A stretch of 8,127 bases of DNA from an uncultured Sutterella sp. (GCA_900770335.1 CAAGKD010000061.1:1-8127); one strand, 5' to 3'. Shown: positions 1 to 6,152, counted from the first letter of the stretch. Notes: a model not told the origin generated them from the letters alone. Translations and numbers: made by a program.

Positions 1-14
1 CGCTCTTCCGATCT
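1..14. other. Illumina adapter remnant (probable contamination)
   Basis: The first 14 bases, CGCTCTTCCGATCT, are identical to the 3' end of the standard Illumina TruSeq adapter. MATE-like coding similarity begins immediately after them, and the residues these bases would encode in the MATE frame (L-F-R-S) do not look like part of that protein. The simplest reading is untrimmed adapter at a contig end. Known: this 14-mer is constant in these libraries. Inferred: the base at 15 is the first genomic base. Confidence 0.85.
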
Positions 15-188
15 CGCGTGATCTGGGTGCTCACCGTCTTCCCGGCGAACCCCACGTTCGAAAGGCTGATGACCGTCTACCCGGTGAGCTGGGCCGTCAC
101 GGCGGTCCTGCTCGTGCTCCTCTACATGCGCCACCAGAGGTCGCTCCGGGCGAAGGAGGCGAGGCTCCTCGAGGCGGCTGCGGCCTGA
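15..188 (+). CDS. MATE family efflux transporter, C-terminal fragment
   Basis: An open frame runs from the contig edge to a TGA at 186-188 and gives the last 57 residues of a membrane protein. It opens with RVIWVLTVFP, continues through FERLMTVYPVSW, has a hydrophobic helix (AVTAVLLVLLYM) and ends in a basic, Ala-rich tail. The pattern R-V-I-W-x-x-T-V-F followed by a short loop, Y-P-x-S-W and a last transmembrane helix is typical of the end of MATE (multidrug and toxic compound extrusion) exporters, which are inner-membrane Na+ or H+ antiporters for cationic drugs and other small molecules. The 5' part is missing because the contig starts here. The next gene starts after a gap of 70-120 bp, and a short hairpin at 239-257 may separate the two. 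Substrate cannot be judged from this fragment. Confidence 0.75.
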   Translation, partial: RVIWVLTVFPANPTFERLMTVYPVSWAVTAVLLVLLYMRHQRSLRAKEARLLEAAAA

Positions 189-238
189 TTTCGGCCTGAC
201 TGCGGGGCGGCGGCGCCCGCAAACCCCAAGGTTCTCTG

Positions 239-257
239 ATCTCCCGCGGCGGGAGAT
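239..257. repeat. 8-bp perfect inverted repeat, possible weak terminator or operator
   Basis: ATCTCCCG (239-246) and CGGGAGAT (250-257) form a perfect 8-bp stem with a 3-base loop, lying between the MATE stop and the permease. There is no T-tract right after it (GAGACATTT follows), so a strong rho-independent terminator is unlikely. It could be a weak terminator, an mRNA 3' end or a protein-binding site. An ATG at 256 sits inside the right arm, which argues against that ATG as a translation start. Confidence 0.45.
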
Positions 258-309
258 GAGACATTTCCCCATGGTGAAGCGTCCATTCCTGCATCCTTCG
301 GGCGGGAGA

Positions 310-1269
310 ATGGAAGGCTTCGATTTCAATCGAGTCCGCTTTCGGCGCGCGCCGGCATCGCGTTCATCCTCTTCCAGTTCATCGGCGACCCGGTCGCGCA
401 GATGCTTCCGATGGACGCAACGCCTGAGGACCGCGCGCCTCACCCAAGCCCTGGGCCTCGACCGCCCGACCTGGGTGCAGTTCGCGCATTTCATCACGAA
501 CGCCCTCTCGGGCGACTTCGGCATGTCCCTGCGACAGGCCGCTCCGGTCGCGGACCTCTTCGCGGAGCGCCTGCCCGCGACGATCGAGCTCGCCCTGGCG
601 GCGCTCGTCATCGCCCTCGCTCTCGGCATCCCCGCTGGGATCCTCGCCGCCGTGAAGCCCGAGAGCGTCGTCTCGAAGCTCCTCATGGGCGGCTCGGTGC
701 TCGGCATGTCGCTGCCCACATTCCTCATCGGCATCCTCCTCATCCTCGTCTTCAGCGTTGAGCTCGAGTGGCTTCCGTCCTTCGGCCGCGGCGAGGTGTC
801 GCGGATCGGCTGGTGTACGACGGGGCTTCTCACCGCGAACGGCTGGCGCCATCTGATCCTCCCGGCGACGACGCTCGCGATCTTCCAGCTCGCCCTCATC
901 GTGAGGCTCGTGCGCTCGGAGATGATGGAGGTGATCCGCGAGGACTTCATCCGGTTCGCAAAGGCCCGCGGCCTTTCAGCGCGCGCGGTCTACCTCGGGC
1001 ACGCCTTCAAAAACACGCTTCTTCCAGTGATCACGATCACCGCGCTCCAGCTCGGCGGCCTCGTCGCCTTCTCGATCGTGACGGAAACCGTCTTCCAGTG
1101 GCCGGGCATGGGGCTGCTCTTCCTGCAGTCCGTGCAGTTCGCCGACATTCCGGTCCTCACGGCCTACCTCTGCCTCATGGCGCTGCTCTTCGTCGTCATC
1201 AACCTCTCGGCCGACGCCCTGTGCGCCGTGATCGACCCGCGGCTGCGCCTCGCGCGCGAGCGCGGCTGA
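310..1269 (+). CDS. ABC transporter permease, DppB/OppB/GsiC-like, with probable 5' frameshift
   Basis: This is an inner-membrane permease subunit of a peptide/glutathione-type ABC importer. From about 436 the frame ending at 1269 gives a clean family match: LTQALGLDRPTWVQF, then hydrophobic helices, the insert GRGEVSRIGW, an EAA-type coupling loop (EDFIRFAKARGLS from 940), ETVFQWPGMG and a C-terminal IDPRLR. The conserved first helix and periplasmic loop (GIAFILFQFIGDPVAQML, then PMDATPEDRA) lie at 354-437 in another frame (codons beginning 354, 357 and so on). The two parts join smoothly if two bases (CG) are missing from the GC tract at 431-438. Upstream of 350 the N-terminal helix also looks shortened, and no good RBS/start pair is visible; the ATG at 310 is used only as a nominal boundary. 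The open frame can also be extended to an ATG at 256. If the frameshift is genuine, this is a pseudogene lacking helix 1. A DppC-like permease follows after 63 bp. Confidence 0.75.
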   Translation: MEGFDFNRVRFRRAPASRSSSSSSSATRSRRCFRWTQRLRTARLTQALGLDRPTWVQFAHFITNALSGDFGMSLRQAAPVADLFAERLPATIELALAALVIALALGIPAGILAAVKPESVVSKLLMGGSVLGMSLPTFLIGILLILVFSVELEWLPSFGRGEVSRIGWCTTGLLTANGWRHLILPATTLAIFQLALIVRLVRSEMMEVIREDFIRFAKARGLSARAVYLGHAFKNTLLPVITITALQLGGLVAFSIVTETVFQWPGMGLLFLQSVQFADIPVLTAYLCLMALLFVVINLSADALCAVIDPRLRLARERG

Positions 1270-1332
1270 TCCGCAGCCCGCGCAGCGCGCGACAGATCCC
1301 CTCCAGCGAAGACACGAACCCATCCGAACGCA

Positions 1333-2300
1333 ATGACCCAGAACACCAGGAAAGACGTCGCCTCCGGAGCGAAGGCTCCCTCGGAGGCGCAACCGGCCGG
1401 CTCGAAGGCCTCCTGCGCGCGCTCCTTCGCTCGCCGTCCGCGGCGCTCGCGCTCGTCCTCGGGCTCGTCCTCGCGGGACTCGCGCTCCTCGCCCCCGTCA
1501 TCGCCCCGCAGGACCCCTTCAACCTCGGCGCCATCGACATCTCGTACGCCAACCTCGCCCCCTGCTGGACCGAATCGGGCGATCCGGCGTTCCTCCTGGG
1601 CACGGACGACCAGGGGCGCGACCTCTGGAGCGCGATGCTCTTCGGCATGCGCCTCTCGCTTGCGATCAGCCTCGCGGCCGTGGCGCTCTCCGTCCTTACG
1701 GGCGTCTCGCTCGGGCTTCTCGCGGGCTTCGTGGGCTTCGTGGGCGGCTGGGTCGACAGCCTCATCATGCGCGTGTGCGACGTGATGCTCTCCTTCCCGG
1801 CGATCCTCCTTGCGCTGCTCATAGACGGCATCCTCCGGGCGGCCCTGCCCGCGGGCGAGCATGAGACGCTCCCCTACGTCGTCCTCATCGCGGCGATCAC
1901 GCTCTCGGGCTGGGTGCCCTACGCGCGCACCGTCCGCGGCATGCCCCTCGTCGAGCGCGGCCGCGAGTACGTGCTCTCCGCGCGCGTGATCGGCGTGCGG
2001 CCGGCGACGATTCTGAGGCGCCACATCCTCCCCAACGTCCTCGGGCCTGTCTTCGTGCTCGGAACGCTCCACATCGCGACGGCGATCCTCACGGAGGCGA
2101 CGCTCTCGTTTCCCGGCGTGGGCGTGCCTCCGACGACGCCGTCCCTGGGCACCCTCATCCGCATCGGCAGCGACTTCCTCTTCTCGGGCGAATAGTGGAT
2201 CACGATCTTCCCCGGACTCGCGCTCGTCGCGCTCATCCTCTCGGTGAACCTCGTCGGGGACTGGCTGCGCGACGCGTTCAACCCCGCCCTCGCGCAGTGA
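1333..2300 (+). pseudogene. ABC transporter permease, DppC/OppC/GsiD-like, disrupted by a frameshift and an amber codon
   Basis: This is the second permease partner of the importer. An ATG at 1333 opens MTQNTRKDVASGAKAPSEA in one frame; after about 1390-1405 the match continues in the frame one base back (RLEGLLRALLRSPSAALAL), which implies one missing base. The body is diagnostic: APVIAPQDPFNLG, the DppC hallmark LGTDDQGRDLWSAMLFGMRL (about 1597-1656), several helices, the EAA loop (EYVLSARVIGVRP near 1965) and ATLSFPGVGVPPTTPSLG. The frame hits TAG at 2193-2195 after FLFSGE, yet continues without another stop through WITIFPGLALVALILSV and GDWLRDAFNPALAQ to TGA at 2298-2300. The family normally has Trp-Trp at this point, so TGG to TAG is the likely change. 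Other oddities are a 9-bp tandem duplication at 1725-1742 and Pro where Leu is usual in SFLG. The ATPase gene starts 16 bp after the final TGA, consistent with an operon. Confidence 0.8.
1725..1742 (+). repeat. 9-bp tandem duplication inside the DppC-like permease
   Basis: The unit GGCTTCGTG occurs twice head to tail (1725-1733 and 1734-1742). The translation is AGFVGFVGGWVD, where relatives usually show a single AG-aromatic-x-GG-x-x-D stretch. It adds three residues in a periplasmic or loop-helix boundary region and keeps the frame. It looks like a recent slippage duplication. Confidence 0.7.
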
Positions 2301-2316
2301 CCCGGGAGACAGGCAA

Positions 2317-4419
2317 ATGACTGAAGCGAAGCACCTCCGCGCCGCCCCTTCGACCGAAGCGGGCCGTCCGGCCCCGGCCTCCGATGCGCTGAACGACGTT
2401 CTGAACGTGAAGGGCCTCACCGTCACGATCCGCTCGCGCGGCAAGGTCCTCACGGCCCTTGACGGCGTCTCCTTCTCGATCGCCCCGGGCGAGATCCTCG
2501 GCATGGTGGGCGAGTCGGGCGCGGGCAAGTCCATGACGGGCTCGGCCCTCATCGGGCTCCTGCCGCAGAACGCCTCCGTCACCGCAGGCGAGATCCGCAT
2601 CTGCGGCCGGCGCGTCGACGCGCTCCCGTCCAGGGAGCGCGAGCGGCTGCGCGACAAGTCGATCGGCGCGATCTTCCAGGATCCGCTCACGAGCCTTGAT
2701 CCGCTGATGCGCGTGGGCGAGCAGCTCGTCGAGACGATCCGCACGCACGACCCGCGCCTCTCCCGCAAAGCCGCCTGGAACCGTGCGGTGGAGCTGCTCC
2801 GGGAGACCGGGATCCCCTCGCCCGAGGAGCGCGCGCGGCAGTATCCGCACCAGTTCTCGGGCGGAATGCGACAGCGCGTCGTCATCGCGCTCGTCCTCTC
2901 GGCCGACCCGAAGCTCATCATCGCCGACGAGCCGACGACAGCGCTTGACGTCTCGATCCAGGCGCAGATCATCGCACTCCTCAAGCGCCTCGCCCGCGAG
3001 AAGGGCGCGGGGATCCTGCTCATCACGCACGACATGGGCGTCATCGCCGAGACCGCCGACCGCGTCGCGGTCCTCTACTCGGACGAGGTCGTCGAGATCG
3101 GACGCGTGGCGGACGTGATCTCCCGCCCGCAGCACCCCTACACCAAGGGCCTGATGGGCGCGGCCTGCCGCCCCTCGGGCTGCCCCTTCCACCCGCGCTG
3201 CCGCGCCGCGATGGAGAAGTGCCGCTCGGAGCGCCCCGGCCTCATGCCCATGGGAACCTCAAGGGCGGCCTGCTGGCTCGCGACGCCCACGGGAAAGGCC
3301 GTTCCGGACTCGCTCGTTCGGTTCCACCCCAAGCGCCGCGACGTAGCGAAGACCGCCGCCGCGCGCGCCGAAGGCCTGCGCACGGTCGGCTCGATCCTCG
3401 AGCTCGACGGTCTCGGAAAGACCTTTGACGTCTCCGCGCCCTGGCTCGCGCGGATGCTCTCCGGCAAGGGCCGTCAGCTCGTGCGGGCGGTCTCGGAGGT
3501 CACGCTCGCCGTCCGGCGGGGCGAGACGCTTGCGCTCGTGGGCGAGTCGGGGTGCGGCAAGTCCACGCTTGCGCGCCTTCTCGCGGGCCTTTACGCTCCG
3601 AGCTCGGGCCACCTCATCCTTGACGGGTTCGCCGCCGCCTCGCCGGGGTCGGTCGCGCCGAAGTCCCCGCAGGACGTCGCCGGGCGCCTCAACATGATCT
3701 TCCAGGACCCCTATGCGAGCCTCAACCCCCGCATGCGGATCCTCGACGTCATCGCCGAGCCCCTCGCGACGCTTCACCCCGACTGGAGCCGGGAGACGAT
3801 CGAGGCGCGCGTGCGCGAGGCCGCGGAGCTCGTGCGGCTCCCGCAGTCAGCGCTCTCGAAGTACCCCCACCAGTTCTCGGGCGGCCAGCGCCAGAGGATC
3901 TCGATTGCAAGGGCGCTCGCGGCTCGCCCCGAGTTCCTCATCTGCGACGAGCCCACGTCGGCCCTTGACGTCTCCGTCCAGGCCCAGGTCCTCAACCTCA
4001 TGAAGGAGCTCCAGCTCCAGCTCGAGTTCGGGATCACGTACCTCTTCATCTCGCACAACCTCGCGGTCGTGCACCACATGAGCGACCGAATCGGCGTCAT
4101 GTACCTCGGGCGCTTGGTTGAGCTCGCCGACCGCGACGCGCTCTTCTCCAAGCCCCTGCACCCCTACACCCGCATGCTGCTTGACGCGATCCCGCACCTT
4201 CGGGAGACGGGGCGCGCGAGAACTCCGGTGCGCGGCGAGGTGCCGAGCCCCTTGAATCCCCCCTCGGGCTGCGCCTTCCACCCGCGCTGCCCGCGCGCCA
4301 CGGACGAGTGCCGGCTGAAGACGCCCGAGCTCAAGACGGTGAAGTTCTTCGCGAAGCGTGACAGCGCCCCGGCGGAGGAAGAGCCCGTCCGGTCCGTGGC
4401 CTGCCACCATCCTCTCTGA
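2317..4419 (+). CDS. Fused double-NBD ATPase of a peptide/glutathione-type ABC importer (GsiA/DppDF-like)
   Basis: A 700-residue cytoplasmic ATPase with two complete nucleotide-binding domains, each followed by the oligopeptide-transporter C-terminal (oligo_HPY) extension, as in GsiA or fused DppD-DppF. NBD1: Walker A GESGAGKS (65-72), Q-loop Q121, signature FSGGMRQR (180-187), Walker B DE 204-205, H-loop H238. NBD2: GESGCGKS (409-416), Q463, FSGGQRQR (520-527), DE 544-545, H580. Both tails keep SGCxFHPRC and four Cys (289, 295, 302, 319; 652, 658, 665, 696). It would energise the two upstream permeases. The start at 2317 has GGGAG (2304-2308) at good spacing and lies 16 bp past the permease stop. 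Oddities: the NBD1 tail is about 21 residues shorter between HPYT and SGC than the NBD2 tail, and NBD1 has YSDEVVEIG where YxGE is usual (D256). The substrate is not determinable here because no binding protein is nearby. Confidence 0.9.
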   Translation: MTEAKHLRAAPSTEAGRPAPASDALNDVLNVKGLTVTIRSRGKVLTALDGVSFSIAPGEILGMVGESGAGKSMTGSALIGLLPQNASVTAGEIRICGRRVDALPSRERERLRDKSIGAIFQDPLTSLDPLMRVGEQLVETIRTHDPRLSRKAAWNRAVELLRETGIPSPEERARQYPHQFSGGMRQRVVIALVLSADPKLIIADEPTTALDVSIQAQIIALLKRLAREKGAGILLITHDMGVIAETADRVAVLYSDEVVEIGRVADVISRPQHPYTKGLMGAACRPSGCPFHPRCRAAMEKCRSERPGLMPMGTSRAACWLATPTGKAVPDSLVRFHPKRRDVAKTAAARAEGLRTVGSILELDGLGKTFDVSAPWLARMLSGKGRQLVRAVSEVTLAVRRGETLALVGESGCGKSTLARLLAGLYAPSSGHLILDGFAAASPGSVAPKSPQDVAGRLNMIFQDPYASLNPRMRILDVIAEPLATLHPDWSRETIEARVREAAELVRLPQSALSKYPHQFSGGQRQRISIARALAARPEFLICDEPTSALDVSVQAQVLNLMKELQLQLEFGITYLFISHNLAVVHHMSDRIGVMYLGRLVELADRDALFSKPLHPYTRMLLDAIPHLRETGRARTPVRGEVPSPLNPPSGCAFHPRCPRATDECRLKTPELKTVKFFAKRDSAPAEEEPVRSVACHHPL

Positions 4420-4420
4420 A

Positions 4421-4437
4421 GCGCTCTGAGAGAGCGC
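4421..4437 (+). repeat. 7-bp perfect hairpin directly after the ATPase stop
   Basis: GCGCTCT (4421-4427) and AGAGCGC (4431-4437) pair perfectly around a 3-base loop, two bases after the ATPase TGA. The palindrome CTCCCGGGAG (4438-4447) follows immediately. No U-tract is present, so this is more likely an mRNA 3'-end stabiliser or part of a rho-dependent end than an intrinsic terminator. Confidence 0.5.
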
Positions 4438-4472
4438 CTCCCGGGAGCCGCCGCTCCGCACGCCTCCTCAAT

Positions 4473-4505
4473 CGCCCGATCCGCCTCACTTCAGCGGGTC
4501 GGGCG
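4473..4505 (+). repeat. 12-bp hairpin (one G-U pair) in the ATPase-porin gap
   Basis: CGCCCGATCCGC (4473-4484) pairs with GCGGGTCGGGCG (4494-4505) around a 9-base loop; all pairs are Watson-Crick except one U-G. A third, weaker stem follows (CGAAG 4504-4508 with CTTCG 4535-4539, and CTCCG 4513-4517 with CGGAG 4528-4532). There is no T-run after either. The stretch 4420-4555 contains no convincing gene on either strand. Confidence 0.5.
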
Positions 4506-4555
4506 AAGTCTTCTCCGCACCCCGCTTCGGAGGTCTTCGCAGCCTGCCAGGCCCG

Positions 4556-4594
4556 GCAAAGGCGAATCATTCGCCTTTGCGTTTCAAAGTTTTT
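4556..4594 (+). terminator. Probable intrinsic terminator of the importer operon
   Basis: GCAAAGGCGAA (4556-4566) and TTCGCCTTTGC (4570-4580) form a perfect 11-bp stem with a TCA loop, followed by GTTTCAAAGTTTTT. The T-rich tail starts right after the stem, with a T5 run about ten bases on. It lies about 140 bp past the ATPase stop and marks the switch from GC-rich to AT-rich sequence. The spacing of the T-run is looser than ideal, so termination strength is uncertain. Confidence 0.6.
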
Positions 4595-4845
4595 CCGGGA
4601 ATTTCAATTAAACTCAAAAATGGCTTCCCAAATTCTTAGCCGAAAGTTAGTTGTGAATTAGTAATGTTTTGCGCAACAGTCTGTTGCAAAACAATACTTT
4701 GTTGCAAATTCCATTGTTAACATTTACTCAACCTATTGTTAATTAAAATGAATGTTGTTTATCTACAACTTTTCTTTGTTCGTTCAATTAATTGTTATTT
4801 ATGGCAATTTAATTTGTTACATGTGCAATTAAAAACCATGGCCGG
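4581..4845 (+). promoter_or_regulatory. AT-rich control region of the porin gene
   Basis: About 260 bp of strongly AT-rich DNA stands out against GC-rich surroundings and precedes the porin gene. It holds an imperfect inverted repeat at 4666-4692, a repeated TGTTGCAAA (4682-4690 and 4700-4708), and repeated ATTGTTA (4713, 4735, 4791). Several weak sigma-70-like pairs exist, for example TTAACA (4717-4722), 17-bp spacer, TAATTA (4740-4745), or TTGTTA (4736-4741), 18-bp spacer, TATCTA (4760-4765). I cannot choose one. No protein-coding frame here is credible. The high AT content and repeated short motifs suit a multi-input promoter for an abundant outer-membrane protein, perhaps with IHF- or H-NS-like binding; that is inference. 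Confidence 0.6.
4666..4708. repeat. TTGCAA-type inverted and direct repeats upstream of the porin
   Basis: GTTTTGCGCAACA (4666-4678) faces TGTTGCAAAAC (4682-4692) around a 3-base centre; the arms match apart from a 2-base GC insertion. TGTTGCAAA then recurs as a direct repeat 18 bp on (4700-4708). Three related half-sites within 43 bp look like a regulator-binding cluster. I do not recognise the regulator. Confidence 0.5.
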
Positions 4846-4876
4846 ATTTTCGAACGAGAATCTCAGCGGGCCGAAT

Positions 4877-4907
4877 GATCGAAGCCCCGGCATCGCCCGG
4901 CTCGATC
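4877..4907 (+). promoter_or_regulatory. Stem-loop in the porin 5' leader
   Basis: GATCGAAGCC (4877-4886) pairs with GGCTCGATC (4899-4907) to give nine base pairs with one bulged A and a 12-base loop. It ends 19 bases before the porin Shine-Dalgarno AGGAG (4927-4931), so it probably lies in the leader mRNA. It could affect mRNA stability or be a target of small RNAs, which commonly control porins; no direct evidence for either. Confidence 0.4.
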
Positions 4908-4940
4908 AGGCTCGGAATTCAATTACAGGAGTAACCCATC

Positions 4941-6086
4941 ATGAAAAAGACTCTTGCCGCGCTTGCGGTTCTCGGCGCTTTCGCCGGCTCCGCCCTCGCC
5001 GCTGACGTCACGCTCTACGGCCTTGTTGACTACGGCTTCAGCTACCAGCACCTCGACGCGGATGCGGCCGGTACGGACGCCACCGACACCTTCCAGATGA
5101 AGTCCGGCCAGAACTCGGGCTCGCGCTTCGGCATCAAGGGCACCGAGGACCTCGGCAACGGCCTCAAGGTCTCCTTCATCCTTGAGAACGGCTTCTCCGC
5201 CGACGACGGCACGTTCAGCACCTCCGGCAAGCTCTTCGACCGCCAGAGCTCCATCGCCCTCACGGGCGCCTTCGGCGAAGTCGCCTTCGGCCGCATGGGC
5301 CAGCTCGCGAGCTCGCTCGGCAGCTACGGCCTGCTCGGCGCAGTCTCGCCCTTCTCGACGGGCTACGGCGACATCACGGGCCTCAAGTTCGTCCAGGCCA
5401 AGGGCCACACGCGCTATGACAACGTCGTGACCTACAAGACCCCGACCTTCTCGGGCTTCACCGCCTTCGCGCAGTACAGCTTCGGCAACTCGGGCACGGA
5501 CAAGAACGAAGTCGAGTACTACGAAGGCAAGGCCTCGGCCGACCGCTACTACGGCATCGGCGCGTCCTACAAGAACGGCGGCCTCTACCTCGCCGGCGTC
5601 GTGGACTCCGTCAACTACGGCTCCGTGCAGACGAACCGTCCGGAGCTTGACGACTCGATCACGGTGACCCTCGGCGGCAACTACGACTTCAACGTCGCGC
5701 AGGTCTTCGCCTCGTTCCAGTACTTCGACAACGCCCTCTCCGTGGGCCAGAAGGACGTCACGGGCAGCAAGATGGACACCGCGAGCGCCAAGCGCTTCCA
5801 GAACGGCGCCGAAGGCTACAGCGCCGCCCTCGGCGTCGGGGTCCCGGTCCTCGGCGGCACCGCCAAGGCCCATGTCGGCTATGTCTACGCCGAGGACACG
5901 GAGGACAAGGACTTCGGCAAGCTCAACCGCTGGAACATCGCCGTGGGCTACGAGTACAACCTCTCCAAGAGGACCTCGGTCTACGCCACGGCCGCCTACC
6001 AGCAGGACAAGTTTGAGCGCGCCGGCGTGGATGACCAGGAGCCCAACGCCACGGAAGTGATGGCCGGCATGGTCCACCGCTTCTAA
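4941..6086 (+). CDS. Outer-membrane porin, Gram-negative (betaproteobacterial OmpC/PorB-like) family
   Basis: A 381-residue general-diffusion porin, intact from ATG at 4941 to TAA at 6084-6086. AGGAG at 4927-4931 gives a well-spaced RBS. The signal peptide is residues 1-20: MKK, hydrophobic core LAALAVLGAFAG, and ALA before AD, so cleavage is expected between 20 and 21. The mature protein starts with the strand VTLYGLVDYGF, followed by the family signature SGSRFGIKGTEDLGNGLKV. Alternating aromatic/polar strands recur throughout, for example FTAFAQYSFG, YYGIGASYKNGGLYLAGV and VFASFQYFDNAL, and LSKRTSVYATAAYQQ comes near the end. The last residues, AGMVHRF, end in Phe, the recognition signal for BAM-mediated insertion. 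It should form a trimeric 16-strand barrel for passive uptake of small hydrophilic solutes. The gene is monocistronic by context: an AT-rich control region before it and a large hairpin after it. Pore selectivity cannot be inferred. Confidence 0.93.
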   Translation: MKKTLAALAVLGAFAGSALAADVTLYGLVDYGFSYQHLDADAAGTDATDTFQMKSGQNSGSRFGIKGTEDLGNGLKVSFILENGFSADDGTFSTSGKLFDRQSSIALTGAFGEVAFGRMGQLASSLGSYGLLGAVSPFSTGYGDITGLKFVQAKGHTRYDNVVTYKTPTFSGFTAFAQYSFGNSGTDKNEVEYYEGKASADRYYGIGASYKNGGLYLAGVVDSVNYGSVQTNRPELDDSITVTLGGNYDFNVAQVFASFQYFDNALSVGQKDVTGSKMDTASAKRFQNGAEGYSAALGVGVPVLGGTAKAHVGYVYAEDTEDKDFGKLNRWNIAVGYEYNLSKRTSVYATAAYQQDKFERAGVDDQEPNATEVMAGMVHRF

Positions 6087-6098
6087 GCCAAGGTCTCC

Positions 6099-6152
6099 TC
6101 GGGTGATCGTCCGGCGGTTCGCGTCAGAGCCTTTCCGCCGGTGAGCGCCCGA
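6099..6152 (+). repeat. Nested inverted repeat just after the porin stop
   Basis: CCGGCGG (6111-6117) pairs with CCGCCGG (6135-6141) across 17 bases, enclosed by TCGGG (6099-6103) and CCCGA (6148-6152). It is a long, imperfect stem without a T-run, directly upstream of the larger hairpin at 6154-6198, and probably belongs to the structured 3' end of the porin transcript. Confidence 0.35.

Noticed and set aside
431..438. Phase-variable or programmed frameshift in the GC tract
   Set aside because: The tract has only about three GC units, too short for typical phase variation, and there is no slippery heptamer with a downstream structure. Mutation or sequencing error is preferred.
768..1330. 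Long upstream extension of the second permease frame back into the first permease gene
   Set aside because: It is the shadow frame of the first permease: Arg/Pro/His-rich text without family similarity. Real DppC-like sequence starts only after about 1390.
2193..2195. TAG as programmed read-through or pyrrolysine codon
   Set aside because: No read-through context is visible, the family has Trp there, and the same gene carries a frameshift, so a nonsense mutation is simpler.
1164..3044. 626-codon open frame antisense to the permeases and ATPase
   Set aside because: Low-complexity Arg/Glu/Asp/Ala-rich text, typical of antisense frames in GC-rich coding DNA. The plus strand carries clear ABC-transporter motifs.
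4736..5005. Plus-strand 89-codon frame across the AT-rich island into the porin start
   Set aside because: No RBS, composition of intergenic DNA, and it overlaps the well-supported porin start in another frame.
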